This document shows, in pieces, positions 1 through 6,617 of a DNA stretch of 6,641 bases (within the stretch, counting starts at the first letter, position 1; each line of letters opens with the position of its first letter). The position numbers and the translations under genes are program-made. The notes under the pieces were generated by a model. That model was not told the DNA's origin. It was given only the letters and a program-made list of their open reading frames with translations, and did not search any database. The DNA is taken from the NCBI GenBank assembly GCA_958419975.1, contig CATZIG010000116.1:1-6641 (forward strand), in the 5' to 3' direction. The stretch comes from an uncultured Collinsella sp. (GTDB taxonomy: Bacteria; Actinomycetota; Coriobacteriia; Coriobacteriales; Coriobacteriaceae).

Positions 1-107
1 GGGGTCGTAAGCAGTGTGGGCGAGGCCCGGATCGAGCGCAATGGCTATGCCGGCGCCCGTCACCGGATCGTTGAGCCAGTCGAACAGGCCCCTCGCGGTA
101 CCCACTG
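1..107 (-). pseudogene. C-terminal remnant of a second LOG-family (TIGR00730-type) gene
   Basis: The reverse complement encodes GLFDWLNDPVTGAGIAIALD and then PGLAHTAYDP, open to the left edge. It matches residues 211-240 of the intact LOG protein at 4316-5074 in 17 of 30 positions. At DNA level 2-91 aligns without gaps to 4356-4445 with about 73% identity by hand count. Before this block the similarity continues as SGYRE (compare SEYWQ), but only after a one-base shift near 92-97. The remnant therefore carries a frameshift, and similarity ends at about 107, where an inverted-repeat element begins. Everything corresponding to the first 200 or so residues, including both nucleotide-handling LOG motifs, is absent, so it cannot be functional. 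It may be the tail of a tandem LOG paralogue, or a LOG 3' end displaced by integration. The true 3' end lies outside the window. Confidence 0.72.
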
Positions 108-323
108 GACAAAAAATGGCAAATATGAGTACCGCCACCAAATTAGTAGCAGCAAAATCTCGCCGGAATTGATCATTTCGATCAATTCCACGTCTTGCCA
201 AGGCTCAAAATTCCGTGTTTAGTGGGTTAGATATATAGAATAATGTGGAATTGGTATTCTATTCTTACCAAATGTTATGAGACTACATTAACAACAGTAC
301 TCATATTTGACGTTATTTGACCA
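106..323. mobile_element. MITE-like element with 27-bp imperfect terminal inverted repeats
   Basis: The left end (106-132) and the reverse complement of the right end (297-323) match in 23 of 27 positions. They share TGG at the tip and a perfect 13-bp inner core, CAAATATGAGTAC. The interior (133-296) is AT-rich, has no credible gene, and contains a perfect 10-bp hairpin at 165-189. The left tip coincides with the point where LOG similarity stops, which supports a real junction. I see no target-site duplication, and the sequence right of 323 does not resume the LOG gene, so this is not a simple clean insertion. It could be a non-autonomous transposon, or the two ends of a decayed insertion sequence. 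It could also be a regulatory inverted repeat, which is less likely given the length of the match. The family is not recognised. Confidence 0.6.
165..189. repeat. Perfect 10-bp hairpin inside the MITE-like element
   Basis: GGAATTGATC (165-174) and GATCAATTCC (180-189) are exact reverse complements around the 5-nt loop ATTTC. There is no T-tract on either side, so an intrinsic terminator is unlikely. It may be an internal structural part of the MITE-like element or a protein binding site. Confidence 0.6.
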
Positions 324-509
324 CGGAGTCATTCGAGGACCCCTCCCCACGCCGCCAACACGCCCCATAGCCGCCAAAACACCTTTAACAACAGCCGCCG
401 CACGTTTTGGCACCGGCTAATTGCCACTCACGGATCGGTACCCCACTATTACCGAACCAAAATCGAAGTCGCATATCTCATAAAGCTGAAATGACGTACC
501 CTCATCCCA
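324..509. other. Gene-free leader upstream of the TOTE primase-helicase gene
   Basis: Together with the MITE-like segment this makes about 400 bases before the helicase gene without a supportable gene. The first part is C-rich, with several scattered GCCGCC units. Ten bases, TTAACAACAG, occur at 288-297 and again at 385-394, which may be chance. I could not find a convincing pair of -35 and -10 boxes. The -35-like TTGACG (307-312) and TTGACC (317-322) have no -10 box at the right distance. An in-frame stop at 492-494 shows that the helicase reading frame cannot extend further upstream than 495. Confidence 0.5.
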
Positions 510-3464
510 ATGAACGCTGACAAGAATGGCATTCAAATGAGCAACGCCGTGCATCAATACGCCCTTTTCGGGAACGCCTTATTCAAACTCAATAAAACGG
601 TTGTCCACGCTTCAGATCCGCGTAAGCAGATCGTAATCTGTAGCAACGGTCCAGACATCCGTTACGCAACACTCGAAGAATGGGACAAAGCCGGCAAATC
701 TTTCGGCGAACGTGCACAGACCGAGGGCATCGTTACCAGCGCGAGCCCAGTGCGCGACAAACTCGAGCTCTTTCGCAATCTTTTTACCGGCCGCAAAGAT
801 GTGCACGCTCACGGGTATCGCAGAAAAGACGGGGGCATCGGCTATACACCCGCCTGCGCAAATGAGTGGAAGCCAGGCATTTGCCCCAAAGCAAACCATC
901 ACAGAATTAAATGCGCTGAATGTCGCAGCCGCACATTCCTTGAGCTGAACGATGCCGCCATTATCGCCCATTTCAAAGGCAGCGACGACAGGCTCCGGGA
1001 CGTCATAGGTCAATATGTTCTCGACAAAGACTGCAACACAAATGTCCTTGTCATTGATTTTGACAAAGCCGATTGGAAAGAAGCGACAAACGCTATCAGG
1101 CTTGTCGTAAAAAACCATGGAATTAACGCTGCGGTCGAGCGATCAAGGTCAGGCAACGGCGCGCATATCTGGTTTTTCTTCCTAGAACCTATAAACGCAA
1201 AGACAGCACGAGATTTCGGTAGCTGCCTTATCGCCGAAGCAGCGGCACTCAACAAGACAATCACCTTCGAAGCCTTTGACCGAATGATACCCGCGCAGTC
1301 CACCATTCCTGAAGGCGGCTTTGGAAATCTCATTGCGCTGCCCTTTCAGGGAAAAGCGCAGCGGGAAGGAAACAGCGTATTTGTTGACGAACGATTCGAG
1401 CCCTTTCCCGACCAATGGCTTTACCTTTCGCAAATCCAACTAATCTCGCGTGCGACGGTGGATCGTCTGATCGAGGACACCAAAAACAAACCGCTTGGAA
1501 TAGCAACAGCTGCAGCGACAAACAAAACCAGGCGCAATGTCCAAAAGCCACGAAAGCGGCTCCCGCTCACGCCACGAGACTTCCCCTCGAACCTGCTCGT
1601 CACACAAGCCGATATGCTCTACATCCCCGAAAAGTCTCTGAGCCCGGCAGCTCAAATGGAAATCCGCAGGCTTGCGACATTTGCCAACCCGGAGTTCTTC
1701 CGTGCGCAATCTATGCATCAATCAGTATTCGGCAAACCGCGACTCATAGACCTCAGCGAACTTAGAGATGGCCGCGTCGCGATTCCCAGAGGCTGCAAAG
1801 CCCAACTTGAGCAGCTGATTCAAGAAGCCCACGTTACTGCCCATTATTCAGACGAACGTAGCACAGGCAATCCAATTGAGATGGCATTCAAAGGGACCCT
1901 TCATCCCGAACAGCAAATTGCCGCCGACCAGATGCTTGAATACGAAGACGGAATCATGTCTGCGCCAACGGGCTTCGGTAAAACCGTCATCGGAGCTTAT
2001 CTTATTGCCGCCGTTGGTCTTCCGGCGCTCGTCATTGTTCCAAAGACCGCGCTCATAGCCCAATGGAAATCGCAGCTCGAACGATTTCTCGACATTACGG
2101 ACACCAGAGAGCCGGTCCGAACGCCAAAAGGACGAATCAGCAAAAAGCAACCTCCCCTTATTGGACAAATCGGAGGGGGCAAAACCGCCGTCAGCGGCCT
2201 TATCGACGTCGCTTCCTTTCAGTCGCTATCTGGCAAAGACTCCCAAACCGGGGAGCCGATAGTTAAGAACCTTGTTCGTAATTACGGCCTCATTATCTGC
2301 GACGAATGCCACCATGCTGCCGCGCCACAGCTCGAGCTCGTCCTCAAGTCCGCTCCAGCCAAATATATATATGGCCTCTCCGCGACACCCGAGCGCTCCG
2401 ACGGACTCACGCGGGCGCTCTCGATGCTCTGCGGCCTGCTTCGCTATGTCATCGATCCAAAAACGCAGGCAATTCAGCAGGGCATCCAGCGCATCGTTCG
2501 ACCGAGATTTACCGGCATTCGGCTATCCGCCTACGAGCCGGATGCAAGCTTCAATCAGATTCTCGATATGCTGTGTGCACATGCGGCAAGAAACGAATTG
2601 ATTGTCGATGACGCCCTCGAAGCAGCGTCAAACGGTCGACATCCGCTCATACTATCCAAAAGGAAAAAGCATGCTGAGGAACTGTTCAGGTTGCTTAATG
2701 ATCGCAGACACGAGCCCATACTCTTAACCGGAGAAATCGGCGCCAAAGAAAGAAAAGCGATACTGAACAGTCTTCCCGGCTTTGAGCATGAACATCGAAT
2801 CATCGTCGCCACCGAAAGCCTTCTGAGCGAGGGCTTCGATCTGTCCTACCTTGACACCCTTTTCATTGCCACGCCGATATCTTGGGACGGCAGCGTAACG
2901 CAGCAGGTGGGCAGACTGCATAGAAGCCACGAGGGCAAGCAACAGGTTGAGATATTCGACTACATTGACCTGTCGATACCCATGCTCGCCCGCATGTACC
3001 AGAAAAGACTCAAGACGTACGCCAAGTTGGGGTACGAAATTTATTCAGCAGAGGACAGCGAGCAACCCGATTACAACATTCTCATAGAGCCGGCAAACGC
3101 TATTGAGGCATTAATTAAAGACATCACCGGTGCCACAAAGAGTGCCTTCATAGCCGCATCCTACGCATCCGCCGCATGCCTCACGAAACTCACCACCACA
3201 CTCGCAGGCGCAGCCGCCCGTGGGATTACCCTTGAGGTTTATGTTGCCTCACCTCCGCGCGATGACGCGAAAGCGATTTTTGCCGAGATGAACGTCGACT
3301 ATTCCGTCAAGGCCAAAGGGCGGCTGTGCGCGGCCGTGATTGACGAGGAAACTGTCTGGTACGGGACTATCCCGCTGCTGGCATTCCCCAAGAAAGAAGA
3401 CCGCAGCATCCGTTTCAAAAGCAACGAAGTCGCCGCTGAGTTTTTGAGCGAAATCCAGCAATGA
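510..3464 (+). CDS. TOTE-type primase / SF2 DECH-box helicase / degenerate PLD-like fusion protein
   Basis: A 984-residue multidomain nucleic-acid protein, predicted cytoplasmic, probably a self-contained anti-invader (conflict) system. Residues about 85-310 form an archaeo-eukaryotic primase domain: a cysteine cluster (C116, C125, C135, C138) of zinc-binding appearance, a metal-binding DFD (183-185), the SGNGAH motif (214-219), and NLIALPFQ (273-280). Residues about 460-845 form a superfamily 2 helicase: Walker A APTGFGKT (485-492), motif Ia around LVIVPKTALIAQW (507-519), DECH (598-601), SATP (624-627), motif V around VATESLLSEGFD (766-777), and the arginine-finger motif QQVGRLHR (798-805). 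Residues about 855-984 look like one PLD half-domain, but the expected HxKxxxxD reads RLCAAVID (938-945) and the GSxN site reads GTIP (952-955), so a nuclease activity is doubtful. The start at 510 is the first ATG after the in-frame stop at 492-494; ATG 537 (residue 10) is an alternative. Neither has a clear Shine-Dalgarno. The reading frame is intact. The domain assignment is firm; the defence role is inferred from the family. Confidence 0.9.
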   Translation: MNADKNGIQMSNAVHQYALFGNALFKLNKTVVHASDPRKQIVICSNGPDIRYATLEEWDKAGKSFGERAQTEGIVTSASPVRDKLELFRNLFTGRKDVHAHGYRRKDGGIGYTPACANEWKPGICPKANHHRIKCAECRSRTFLELNDAAIIAHFKGSDDRLRDVIGQYVLDKDCNTNVLVIDFDKADWKEATNAIRLVVKNHGINAAVERSRSGNGAHIWFFFLEPINAKTARDFGSCLIAEAAALNKTITFEAFDRMIPAQSTIPEGGFGNLIALPFQGKAQREGNSVFVDERFEPFPDQWLYLSQIQLISRATVDRLIEDTKNKPLGIATAAATNKTRRNVQKPRKRLPLTPRDFPSNLLVTQADMLYIPEKSLSPAAQMEIRRLATFANPEFFRAQSMHQSVFGKPRLIDLSELRDGRVAIPRGCKAQLEQLIQEAHVTAHYSDERSTGNPIEMAFKGTLHPEQQIAADQMLEYEDGIMSAPTGFGKTVIGAYLIAAVGLPALVIVPKTALIAQWKSQLERFLDITDTREPVRTPKGRISKKQPPLIGQIGGGKTAVSGLIDVASFQSLSGKDSQTGEPIVKNLVRNYGLIICDECHHAAAPQLELVLKSAPAKYIYGLSATPERSDGLTRALSMLCGLLRYVIDPKTQAIQQGIQRIVRPRFTGIRLSAYEPDASFNQILDMLCAHAARNELIVDDALEAASNGRHPLILSKRKKHAEELFRLLNDRRHEPILLTGEIGAKERKAILNSLPGFEHEHRIIVATESLLSEGFDLSYLDTLFIATPISWDGSVTQQVGRLHRSHEGKQQVEIFDYIDLSIPMLARMYQKRLKTYAKLGYEIYSAEDSEQPDYNILIEPANAIEALIKDITGATKSAFIAASYASAACLTKLTTTLAGAAARGITLEVYVASPPRDDAKAIFAEMNVDYSVKAKGRLCAAVIDEETVWYGTIPLLAFPKKEDRSIRFKSNEVAAEFLSEIQQ

Positions 3465-3505
3465 GGAGAACCGGGGGCCGCAGCAGCGAACGGGGCGCGC
3501 CTATC

Positions 3506-3578
3506 AGTTGCGGTGAAATAGAAATAGGGACTGTTTTTGGCCAATCGACCGCAAATCAGTCCCTATTCCACCGCAACT
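3506..3578. repeat. Long inverted repeat between convergent genes (possible MITE or palindromic 3' structure)
   Basis: The left arm 3506-3533 and right arm 3557-3578 pair as AGTTGCGGTG plus AATAGGGACTG. The left arm carries six extra bases because AAATAG is repeated in tandem (3516-3527). The loop is 23 nt (3534-3556) and starts with five Ts. It sits between the helicase stop and the toxin stop, where a bidirectional terminator would be expected. However, no T-run follows the outer end of either arm, so it is not a standard intrinsic terminator. The long arms and asymmetric internal duplication resemble a small dispersed palindromic element. It could also be a 3'-end-protecting RNA structure. 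Confidence 0.75.
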
Positions 3579-3591
3579 TGGAAATCGGCGA

Positions 3592-3900
3592 TCAGCCCAG
3601 CGGACCCTGAAACAGCTCCTGATGAGTGCCCATTCTCACCAGCCTAATCACTGGGTTAGTCTTATGGGGAAGATAAAGAACGACCACATCGACCAAGCCA
3701 TCGGATAGGTGGAAATCGATGTGGCCGTTGTAGTTTCCGCCCGGGTTTGAGAGCTCGTGGGCGCCATACTCCGCCGGAAGTGACCCATGAGCCACAAGCT
3801 CCGCAACCGCCGCTTTAAACTCACTTTTTAGCTGCGGATGCATGCGCATCGTTCGTTTGTAGTCCACCTTAAATTGAGCCTCGACTTTAATCTCGAACAT
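3592..3900 (-). CDS. yafQ: YafQ-type mRNA interferase toxin (type II toxin-antitoxin)
   Basis: A 102-residue basic protein of the RelE/YafQ superfamily, predicted to be a ribosome-dependent endoribonuclease that cleaves mRNA in the A site when free of antitoxin. The YafQ layout is visible: H48 in the AHEL segment, H64 in IDFHLSD, a hydrophobic strand after D71 (VVVLY), and the C-terminal GTHQELF with H93 and F97. By position these should correspond to the known YafQ active-site residues H50, H63, D67, H87 and F91. The tryptophan next to D67 in E. coli YafQ appears to be valine here. The ATG lies 2 bases after the antitoxin stop, and the ribosome binding site GAGGAA (3906-3911) is inside the end of the antitoxin gene. 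This is a tight, probably translationally coupled operon. The length is slightly above the roughly 92 residues of E. coli YafQ. The gene symbol is by family resemblance. Confidence 0.85.
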   Translation of the reverse strand: MFEIKVEAQFKVDYKRTMRMHPQLKSEFKAAVAELVAHGSLPAEYGAHELSNPGGNYNGHIDFHLSDGLVDVVVLYLPHKTNPVIRLVRMGTHQELFQGPLG

Positions 3901-3902
3901 CG

Positions 3903-4202
3903 CTATTCCTCATCGAGGAATGACATAAGCTCATCAGCGTTATTGAATGACAGGCTATCGTCCGGCAAAATCCCCAACTCATGAGCCTCTGCGACCACCA
4001 TGGCACGCCTCGTCGCCTCGTTGGGCACCTCCGCCCTTCCTACAATCTCAAAAGGAATCTTTCGCTGATTTACCAGCTGCCGAACGGCAAGATTGAGATA
4101 GGAATTGAGGCTGAGGCCGACCGAATCCAAGAACTCAGTCGCCTGCTCCTTGAGCCCCTCTTCGATTCGAACCGTCGTAGGCTTAACTGTTGCTGTAGAC
4201 AT
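3903..4202 (-). CDS. dinJ: RelB/DinJ-family ribbon-helix-helix antitoxin
   Basis: A 99-residue antitoxin partner of the downstream YafQ-type toxin. Residues about 6-46 have the ribbon-helix-helix pattern: a short basic beta strand (VKPTTVRIEE), then two helices separated by VGLSLNSYLN. KIPFEI (49-54) matches the segment after the fold that is typical of RelB/DinJ proteins. The acidic, flexible C-terminal part (80-99) is the expected toxin-wrapping tail. Such proteins dimerise on DNA, repress their own operon and are degraded under stress. The start is well supported: AGGAGG at 4209-4214 lies 6 bases before the ATG. A perfect 36-bp palindrome lies 47 bases upstream of the start, which fits autoregulation. 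The gene is first in a two-gene operon with the toxin, on the same strand as the LOG gene upstream. Confidence 0.88.
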   Translation of the reverse strand: MSTATVKPTTVRIEEGLKEQATEFLDSVGLSLNSYLNLAVRQLVNQRKIPFEIVGRAEVPNEATRRAMVVAEAHELGILPDDSLSFNNADELMSFLDEE

Positions 4203-4233
4203 TTGCGACCTCCTCGCCCTCGTCTTTTACACC

Positions 4234-4248
4234 AGTATACCCAATATA
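4234..4248 (-). promoter_or_regulatory. Candidate -10 region of the toxin-antitoxin operon
   Basis: Reading the minus strand, two -10-like hexamers follow the palindrome: TATATT (4243-4248) and TATACT (4234-4239). TATACT is the better match and leaves about 31 bases to the antitoxin ATG. No good -35 box is found 16-18 bases upstream of either, because that place is inside the palindrome; binding of the antitoxin there would block RNA polymerase. Which hexamer is used cannot be decided from sequence. Confidence 0.45.
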
Positions 4249-4249
4249 A

Positions 4250-4285
4250 ATGGCAATCTGATGTTAGATAACATCAGATTGCCAT
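4250..4285. promoter_or_regulatory. Perfect 36-bp palindrome, probable toxin-antitoxin operator
   Basis: Two 17-bp arms (4250-4266 and 4269-4285) are exact reverse complements around the two bases GA. The site ends just upstream of AT-rich promoter-like sequence and 47 bases from the antitoxin ATG, the expected position for an operator bound by a RelB/DinJ dimer or antitoxin-toxin complex. The arms are long enough for two ribbon-helix-helix dimers. On the minus strand the palindrome also follows the LOG stop (4316) by 30 bases and is followed by TTATATT, so it could serve as a weak LOG terminator too. That second role is speculation. Confidence 0.75.
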
Positions 4286-4315
4286 GCGTATTCATGTCGC
4301 GTGAGCACGATTGAT

Positions 4316-5074
4316 CTACATCAACCCGCTGAGCGCAATGTCGACGGCTTCGTTGAGATCGTCGGTGATGTGTACCAGATCCGGATCGAGCGGGCTGATC
4401 ATACCGGCGTCCATCACCGGACCGTTAAGCCAGTCAAATAGGCCCTGCCAGTACTCGCTGCCTACCAGCACAAGCGGCATGCGCTTGACCTTGTGCGTTT
4501 GCACCAGCGTGAGCACCTCGAACATCTCGTCGAGCGTACCAAAACCACCGGGAAACACAATAGCGCCCGAGCTGTATTTGACGAACATGGTCTTGCGCAC
4601 AAAGAAGTAGCGGAAGTCCATACCGAGGTTTACGTATTTGTTGAGCCCCTGCTCGTGCGGCAATTCAATGCCCAAGCCAACTGACTTGCCGTTGACACTC
4701 GCCGCTCCCCTGTTGGCCGCTTCCATGATGCCGGGGCCGCCACCGGTGATGACCGCCACGCCACGTTGCGCGATCTTGCGCCCGACGGTACGCGCCGCCT
4801 TGTAGAGCGGATCGGTCTTAGGCGTGCGGGCGCTGCCGAAGATGGTCACTGCAGGACCAAGCTCTGCAAGCGCGCCAAAGCCATCGACAAACTCTGCCTG
4901 AATGCGCAGCACGCGCCACGGATCGGCATGCAACCAGTCGGTCGACTCCTCGGGCGCCAACAGGTTGGCGTAGGTGTTGTCCTTAGGAATCATGGGACCG
5001 CGCATGACCACGGGGCCACGCCGATACGTCTCGTCGTAGGCCGGCTCGCCCTCGACGTTCTCATTCTTAATCAT
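4316..5074 (-). CDS. LOG-family cytokinin-type nucleoside 5'-monophosphate phosphoribohydrolase (TIGR00730)
   Basis: A 252-residue cytoplasmic Rossmann-like enzyme of the LOG (lysine decarboxylase-like) family. It is expected to hydrolyse N6-modified or plain nucleoside 5'-monophosphates to base and ribose 5-phosphate; the true substrate in bacteria is often unknown. Signature motifs are GGGPGIMEAANRGA (111-124) and PGGFGTLDE (175-183), with probable catalytic R160 and E183. The extra N-terminal segment of about 50 residues makes it longer than plant-type LOG proteins and closer to the longer bacterial group. An upstream extension of the frame to 5485 is possible, but it runs into the tgt gene and encodes unlikely sequence. 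The start at 5074 has AGGAG (5080-5084) 5 bases before the ATG and fits the family. tgt lies upstream on the same strand, separated by about 210 bases with two hairpins. Its 3' end is duplicated in decayed form at 1-107. Confidence 0.9.
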   Translation of the reverse strand: MIKNENVEGEPAYDETYRRGPVVMRGPMIPKDNTYANLLAPEESTDWLHADPWRVLRIQAEFVDGFGALAELGPAVTIFGSARTPKTDPLYKAARTVGRKIAQRGVAVITGGGPGIMEAANRGAASVNGKSVGLGIELPHEQGLNKYVNLGMDFRYFFVRKTMFVKYSSGAIVFPGGFGTLDEMFEVLTLVQTHKVKRMPLVLVGSEYWQGLFDWLNGPVMDAGMISPLDPDLVHITDDLNEAVDIALSGLM

Positions 5075-5088
5075 GGGTGCTCCTATCG

Positions 5089-5137
5089 AGAAAAAGAAAA
5101 CGGGCGGGGTCGACGCCATGCGCCAAACACCCGCCCG
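5089..5137 (-). terminator. Intrinsic terminator or attenuator between tgt and the LOG gene
   Basis: On the minus strand an 8-bp GC stem, CGGGCGGG (5130-5137) with CCCGCCCG (5101-5108), closes a 21-nt loop that can itself fold partly. It is followed directly by TTTTCTTTTT (5091-5100). This has the form of a rho-independent terminator. It ends only 6 bases before the LOG Shine-Dalgarno sequence, so LOG transcription must either read through it or start inside it, as in attenuation. Confidence 0.65.
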
Positions 5138-5204
5138 AACATCAACTATTCGGTATGGTACCCACGATGCATCAAGTGCTTGCAAGCTATCGGTCAGCGG
5201 TCGT

Positions 5205-5238
5205 GCGGCCGGTGTCAGCAAATGTGACGACCGGCCGC
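5205..5238. repeat. Strong GC hairpin in the tgt-LOG intergenic region
   Basis: GCGGCCGGT (5205-5213) and ACCGGCCGC (5230-5238) are exact reverse complements. The stem continues inward with GTC/GAC after one bulged G, around the loop AGCAAATGT. There is no T-run on either side, so it is not an ordinary terminator. Lying 49 bases past the tgt stop, it may stabilise the tgt transcript 3' end or act as a leader structure for the LOG gene. Confidence 0.6.
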
Positions 5239-5286
5239 CGCTCGCCCCTTGCCGTTGCCCGCGCTCTGCAAGCGCCCGCGCCGCTC

Positions 5287-6426
<1,140 letters not shown>

Positions 6427-6463
6427 AAACTGGAACTCCTTGGTTGCGGTTCATACGCAAACC

Positions 6464-6469
6464 ATTATA
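6464..6469 (-). promoter_or_regulatory. -10 box of the tgt promoter
   Basis: The minus strand reads a perfect TATAAT 37 bases before the tgt ATG, leaving room for a leader of about 30 nt with the AAGGAG site. No clear -35 hexamer lies 16-18 bases upstream (sequence near GTCGGTGC), so the -35 contact is weak or absent. Confidence 0.6.
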
Positions 6470-6549
6470 CGGGCAACCCGCAAGAAGCACCGACTCGACA
6501 GAAACTAGTGCAAAGGAAACCTGCCCCCTGCACCAATGCACCAGGATAA

Positions 6550-6586
6550 AAATGATCCGTTTTCCTCCGTCCCCAACGGATCATTT
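6550..6586. terminator. 12-bp inverted repeat, probable terminator of a minus-strand gene beyond the right edge
   Basis: AAATGATCCGTT (6550-6561) and AACGGATCATTT (6575-6586) are perfect reverse complements around a 13-nt loop. On the minus strand the second arm ends in ATCATTT and continues TTATCC, giving a modest run of Ts, so it could end transcription entering from the right, upstream of the tgt promoter. The plus strand lacks a T-run after the stem. It may instead be a short palindromic repeat. Confidence 0.5.
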
Positions 6587-6617
6587 CCGACAGACACTAT
6601 GACCCAATCCGAGGGCA

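Noticed and set aside
16..222. 68-codon plus-strand frame at the left end
   Set aside because: It crosses the LOG remnant antisense and the left part of the inverted-repeat element, so it is chance reading of non-coding sequence.
251..271. TTGGTA/TACCAA inverted repeat
   Set aside because: Only 6 bp with a 9-nt loop in AT-rich DNA, which is likely chance.
612..1118. 168-codon minus-strand frame inside the helicase gene
   Set aside because: A shadow of the primase coding region, with no ribosome binding site or family motif.
2160..2190. Second Walker-like GGGKT (residues 555-559) in the helicase
   Set aside because: It lies in the loop between motifs Ia and II and lacks the preceding strand. 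Similar glycine-rich segments are usual in this helicase family, so it is not a second ATP site.
3461..3610. Small frame whose ATG overlaps the helicase stop (ATGA)
   Set aside because: The overlap looks like coupling, but the product runs through the inverted repeat and into the toxin gene end, has no family features and no proper ribosome binding site.
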